DNA from: Priapulus caudatus | Lineage: Eukaryota > Priapulida > Priapulimorpha > Priapulimorphida > Priapulidae | Assembly: GCF_000485595.1 (NCBI RefSeq) | Contig: NW_014577085.1 | Coordinates: 658,288 to 722,287, forward strand | Length of the DNA: 64,000 nt | Reading direction: 5' to 3' | Part shown: piece by piece, positions 60,601 to 64,000 of the stretch | How the letters are laid out: the number at the start of each line of letters is the position of its first letter | Position numbering within the stretch: the stretch's first letter is position 1 | The notes under the pieces: model-generated | Databases searched by the model: none | What the model was told of the DNA's origin: nothing | The model's input: the letters and a program-made list of their open reading frames with translations, nothing else | Position numbers and translations under genes: made by a program

Positions 60601-62974
60601 AAACCTATATGTAATTTATGATGAAGAAAATAATAATACAGGAATTTCTTTGCATTCTCTAAGTGTTACACTTGTTTTTAGTTCGTAGGTCTGTTTTTCT
60701 TGATAGCGAGGAAAGCTTGGTGCAAGATTTGAGAAGATATGTCATTTCTCCCGTTAGGAAAAAGGTAATCATGTTCATGCATGTAATAACAGACATGGTA
60801 GCTATAGCTATGATGTACTTACTCACTATAACACTTTACTCTAACTGCTGTAGGCCCTACTGTACTGTACTGTACTGTACTGTACTGTACTGTACTGTAC
60901 TGTACTGTACTGTACTGTACTGTACTGCACTGTAATTACTAATTAACACGCTAAGTGTATTATTTTATTGCTAGATTGATGACAACCAGCCCGTGGAGTT
61001 TCTGTCAGAGATGAGAGAAGTCACGATTGTGTTTATGAATATGGTTTTAAAAGAGACAACTCTAAGAGAGCAAGTTTATATTCTGCAGAAGGCCTTTGAG
61101 GTGATCTACCGCAATGTTGAGCGCAAACGGGGTATGTCTGCCATGTTGATGTACGTTTGTCTCTTTAATATATGTTATTCATGTAGCAAGCACCATAAGG
61201 TGTAGAGGTTTTTAAAACGATCATTGCAAGAATTTTGCTCAGAAAAACTAAATATAGCTGAATATAGTCTCACCTGACAGCGAAAATATCACTGATTACA
61301 CCAACATTCAAAACACCAATATTTTATGCAGTTATAGCATAGAAAAATTGATTTGACCACATCATACCAGCAATACATTTTTTCGAGTCAAGACTTTCAA
61401 AAATTACAAATGGCGTCTCAAACAAGCGAACATAATTAAAACAAAGAGCTAGGCATCTATTTGTGTGTGATAAGTATTCTCGCTGGCGTTTCGCAACGAG
61501 GATTTGATCCACTTCTCTCTCCGTCTTCGTTATAGTTCCTAGGACTTTTGAAGACTATAATATTTATGAGGTTACAACTTACACTCTTGTTTGTGTTACG
61601 CTACTATGCACCTCTGTGTTTACATCTGACCAAAAATATCTCCGGTGCGATTTTTGCATTACTGTACCCTTGTTGACGTCTCGCGGTACCTCGAGAAAGT
61701 GCGAGACATGACAGCGAAAATCAACAAGAGAACGCAAAATTGTAATCGTGCATGATTTTGTCTTTGCATGCGGTTCTAAGACATTTTATTGTTATTTCAA
61801 ACAATTACTGTTACTCAAGCAACAACGGTAGGCATCATGAGAGTGAGAATAAACACTAAAAAACGCTGAAAACAACTCGCAATGATCGCTTTAATAGACT
61901 CGATCCCATTAACTGCTTTTATAACTCGTTTACATAAACTCGCTGTAGAAAATCATTAGATATGCTGTAGTAATTGTCAAATGTGATGCTGTTGCCCCTC
62001 TATATGAAGAAAATAATTTATATGCAAATTTTGTGCATTTGTCTTTGTAACATTTGTGAGGTATGTGTAGCAGTGAATTATAAATAACCACACTCAAAAA
62101 CACTATATTTCACATATGTTATATGTGGGGTGTTGCTTGTTAAACTGCTATTATTTTGTGTATACATTAATTAGGTTGTAAAATGTGTTGATTGCACTTT
62201 TACAAATATCATTTTAAGAAAGAGTTGCACTTCAGTGCTGATAAAGTTTCTGCATAGTGCATATAGTATATATCATGAGAAATAATAAAAACAAACAATG
62301 TTTTTATTTACTTCTGATATTATGCTTAGTCTGTGTGTAGTTTGTGTACATATATTTGAGTTTCTTTATATATATAAATGGTAATCCTGGTTTTAATATT
62401 TTCAGGTTGCATGAATAAGATATTCATGTTTGACAAGGTAACTGCACTTGAATAGAGCTATGAAATGAAATGAATTGAAGATGACCAGCTATAGGATATT
62501 TGCATCGTAGTGTCCTAGATGAAGTTATTAAAATTACATATGATATGTAATATAACTGACTACTAAAACTTACTCTATATCTTGTGCAGTATAAGGTTCT
62601 CAATTAAAAAATGTTTACATTAATTTGCTTTTGAAACTTGTGTGGTCGAGTCAATATAATTCTATAATTATAATTCTAAATTTATATAATTAGTAACTCT
62701 ATATCTTGTGCAGTATAAGGTTCTCAATTAAAAAATGTTTACATTAATTTGCTTTTGAAACTTGTGTGGTCGAGTCAATATAATAATATATGGATGCAGA
62801 TTTTGCAAGTGTATTTTGATTTAATTTCATAATGAGATGATCAGCTCAATTGCAGGGTACAACGTTTCTGGTTATCTTTGGACTGCCTGGCTACAAGGAA
62901 GAAGATGAGACAGCCAATGCGCTTCAGGCAGCGTATCGTATGACGAATGAGCTCAATGCAACGAATGGAATTCT
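57602..62974 (+). CDS. ADCY10: Soluble adenylyl cyclase (ADCY10), N-terminal part, 10 exons, continues past window
   Basis: Class III cyclase making cAMP from ATP, regulated in the family by bicarbonate and calcium. Exons: 57602(ATG)-57776, 58615-58752, 58917-59060, 59323-59528, 59775-59925, 60182-60229, 60682-60764, 60975-61131, 62406-62437, 62856-62974. All are GT-AG with matching phases, giving about 417 residues covering C1, the linker and the start of C2. Metal-binding aspartates are present in GILMFADVSG (Asp56) and ILKFAGDAIL (Asp106), as is the family lysine (Lys102). The position equivalent to human Arg176 is Asn183 (NTVNDVN). C2 starts MNKIFMFDKG and TTFLVIFGLPG. An AG acceptor at 57551-57554 suggests a 5' untranslated exon upstream. 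The ATG at 57602 gives an N-terminus of family-like length. The remaining C2 and the large C-terminal region lie beyond the window. Confidence 0.9.
57886..58255. repeat. Diverged copy of the 7368-7965 MITE interior
   Basis: Shares ACAACGACAGTGGCGCCAC, GGCTACAGACCGAGGGT, TGTGATTAGCCCT and GTCAGGGTGGCAGCAC in the same order and spacing as the element near 7500-7810. Terminal inverted repeats are not retained. It lies in ADCY10 intron 1. Confidence 0.75.
60857..60925. repeat. (TACTG)n pentanucleotide microsatellite
   Basis: About 13 near-perfect TACTG units in the ADCY10 intron after exon 7. It keeps one frame open but has no coding support. A CT-rich tract lies in the preceding intron at about 60257-60360. 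Confidence 0.9.
62572..62784. repeat. Exact 89-nt direct repeat, offset 124
   Basis: 62572-62660 and 62696-62784 are identical as far as I can read, separated by 35 AT-rich bases. They sit in the ADCY10 intron between exons 9 and 10. Identity suggests a very recent duplication. Confidence 0.85.
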
Positions 62975-63095
62975 GTAAGCAACTCGTGATTGAGAATGTT
63001 ACTGTGCTTTCTTACTTATGCAGTAGACATTGCTCTATTGTTCAGCTAGAGTAGGTAGAGAAACAATTAAGGAGTTATAGGTTACCAATTTTTTT

Positions 63096-64000
63096 ATTAG
63101 CTCATCTGACGTAGTTAGATGCAGCTTGTAGAATCGCATGATTGTCTGTACGTTTGTGCGTCCGTCCGTGCGTGCGTCCGTCAACAGTTGGGCACAAATC
63201 TTAACCGCTCGACGTACGGTCACGATATTCGGGACGTCGGGGGGGATCGTGAAAAGGACTCGGGATGACCAACTTGGGGGGCAAGGGTCAAAGGTCAAGA
63301 TGTGTAAACGGAGGGGGAATATTTCCCCCTTAACTTAAGGTATAGGAGGAAATACGAAATTGCGGTACAAATCTTAACGGCTCAACGTATGCTCTTAATA
63401 TTCGGTGTATAGTGTGATGGGCAGGAAACCCATCACCAGTGCGAAATTGGAGGTCACAGGTCAAAGGGCAGTGGGGGAAAGGTCAGATATCAGACATTTT
63501 CTGAGGACATGGCCTAATGGACAGAGTGAAAAACTTTTTTGTTTCAGCACTGACCTACCATTTTTATCACTTTATTGAAATTAGGACCATGAAATGTGCT
63601 TTCCACTGACGTGCGAAGAGTAAGTGTCTGATAATCTTTTGACCCTGAAAGGGAGGGTTCAACATGGATTTGTTGACTGTTAACAAAGGACTGAACTGAT
63701 TTTGCTATTATTAGAGCCCATACCTATGTGGATGTGAGGCTACATTTGCAGTTCAATTGCAAAGACAAAAGTTTGTTGAACTATAGGTTTACACTCCTTA
63801 TAAATCATATTATTTTCTAAAGCAGTCTGTATATATTAATAGCACCCTGAATGCTCGCGTGGCTACCGTCATCCGAAATGTAGGCAAAAACCTGGGGGCA
63901 ACCCATTACTCATGCATGGGGGTGAACTGGCACTTTTCTAATAAACATGCACACCTGCAATGCAGATGTGTTTAATTGATTACTCGATCACAGCTGAGCG
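63096..64000 (+). repeat. R1 repeat copy, running off the right edge
   Basis: Starts TTAGCTCATCTGACGTAG and keeps the R1 order for over 900 bp, including the part from TTTTGACCCTGAAAGG to CTGAATGCTCGCGTGG that matches 30545-30850 in reverse. It occupies the ADCY10 intron after exon 10. Confidence 0.8.

Overview
The window is nuclear DNA from a multicellular animal, most likely a marine invertebrate. I infer this from intron-rich genes with GT-AG splice sites, metazoan gene families (a DLG-type MAGUK, IFT43, an otubain, soluble adenylyl cyclase), tRNA-derived SINEs, non-LTR retrotransposon remnants and many short terminal-inverted-repeat elements. The species cannot be named from sequence alone. 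There is no bacterial-style operon, CRISPR array or phage. Two runs of N (29101-29627 and 44684-45224) are assembly gaps.

Layout. (1) 1-3017, minus strand: a GC-rich, single-exon DLG/PSD-95-like scaffold gene (L27, three PDZ, SH3, guanylate kinase). It runs off the left edge and its guanylate-kinase part is broken by clustered frameshifts. (2) 3-23 kb: gene-poor DNA with nested MITEs, two non-LTR retrotransposon fragments and one hAT-like insertion that has a clean 8-bp target duplication. (3) 23155-34276, plus strand: IFT43 in 11 coding exons, a subunit of the ciliary IFT-A complex. (4) 37615-49444, minus strand: an OTUB1-type deubiquitinase in 8 coding exons, whose summed length gives a complete 270-residue protein with its catalytic Asp, Cys and His. 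IFT43 and OTUB1 are convergent. (5) about 46.8-54.7 kb: a roughly 3.95-kb tandem duplication that carries OTUB1 exon 1, its upstream DNA and several repeats. (6) 57602 to past the right edge, plus strand: the N-terminal part of soluble adenylyl cyclase (ADCY10) in 10 visible exons, divergent from OTUB1.

The genes are not obviously one pathway. IFT43 (cilium assembly) and soluble adenylyl cyclase (often in cilia and sperm) share a cellular setting, but the clustering is probably incidental.

The most useful second-look items are these: the duplicated OTUB1 first exon, which may be an assembly artefact; a short foldback repeat family whose core carries telomere-like CCCTAA repeats; three in-frame copies of the OTUB1 C-terminal tail; loss of the arginine expected to sense bicarbonate in the cyclase; and the intronless, GC-rich DLG gene. 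Several blocks (1-840, 37.8-41.5, 44.2-44.7, 46.9-48.9 and 52.4-54.7 kb) look like uncorrected long-read consensus because they differ from their repeat partners mainly by small indels. I found no convincing new multi-gene system here.
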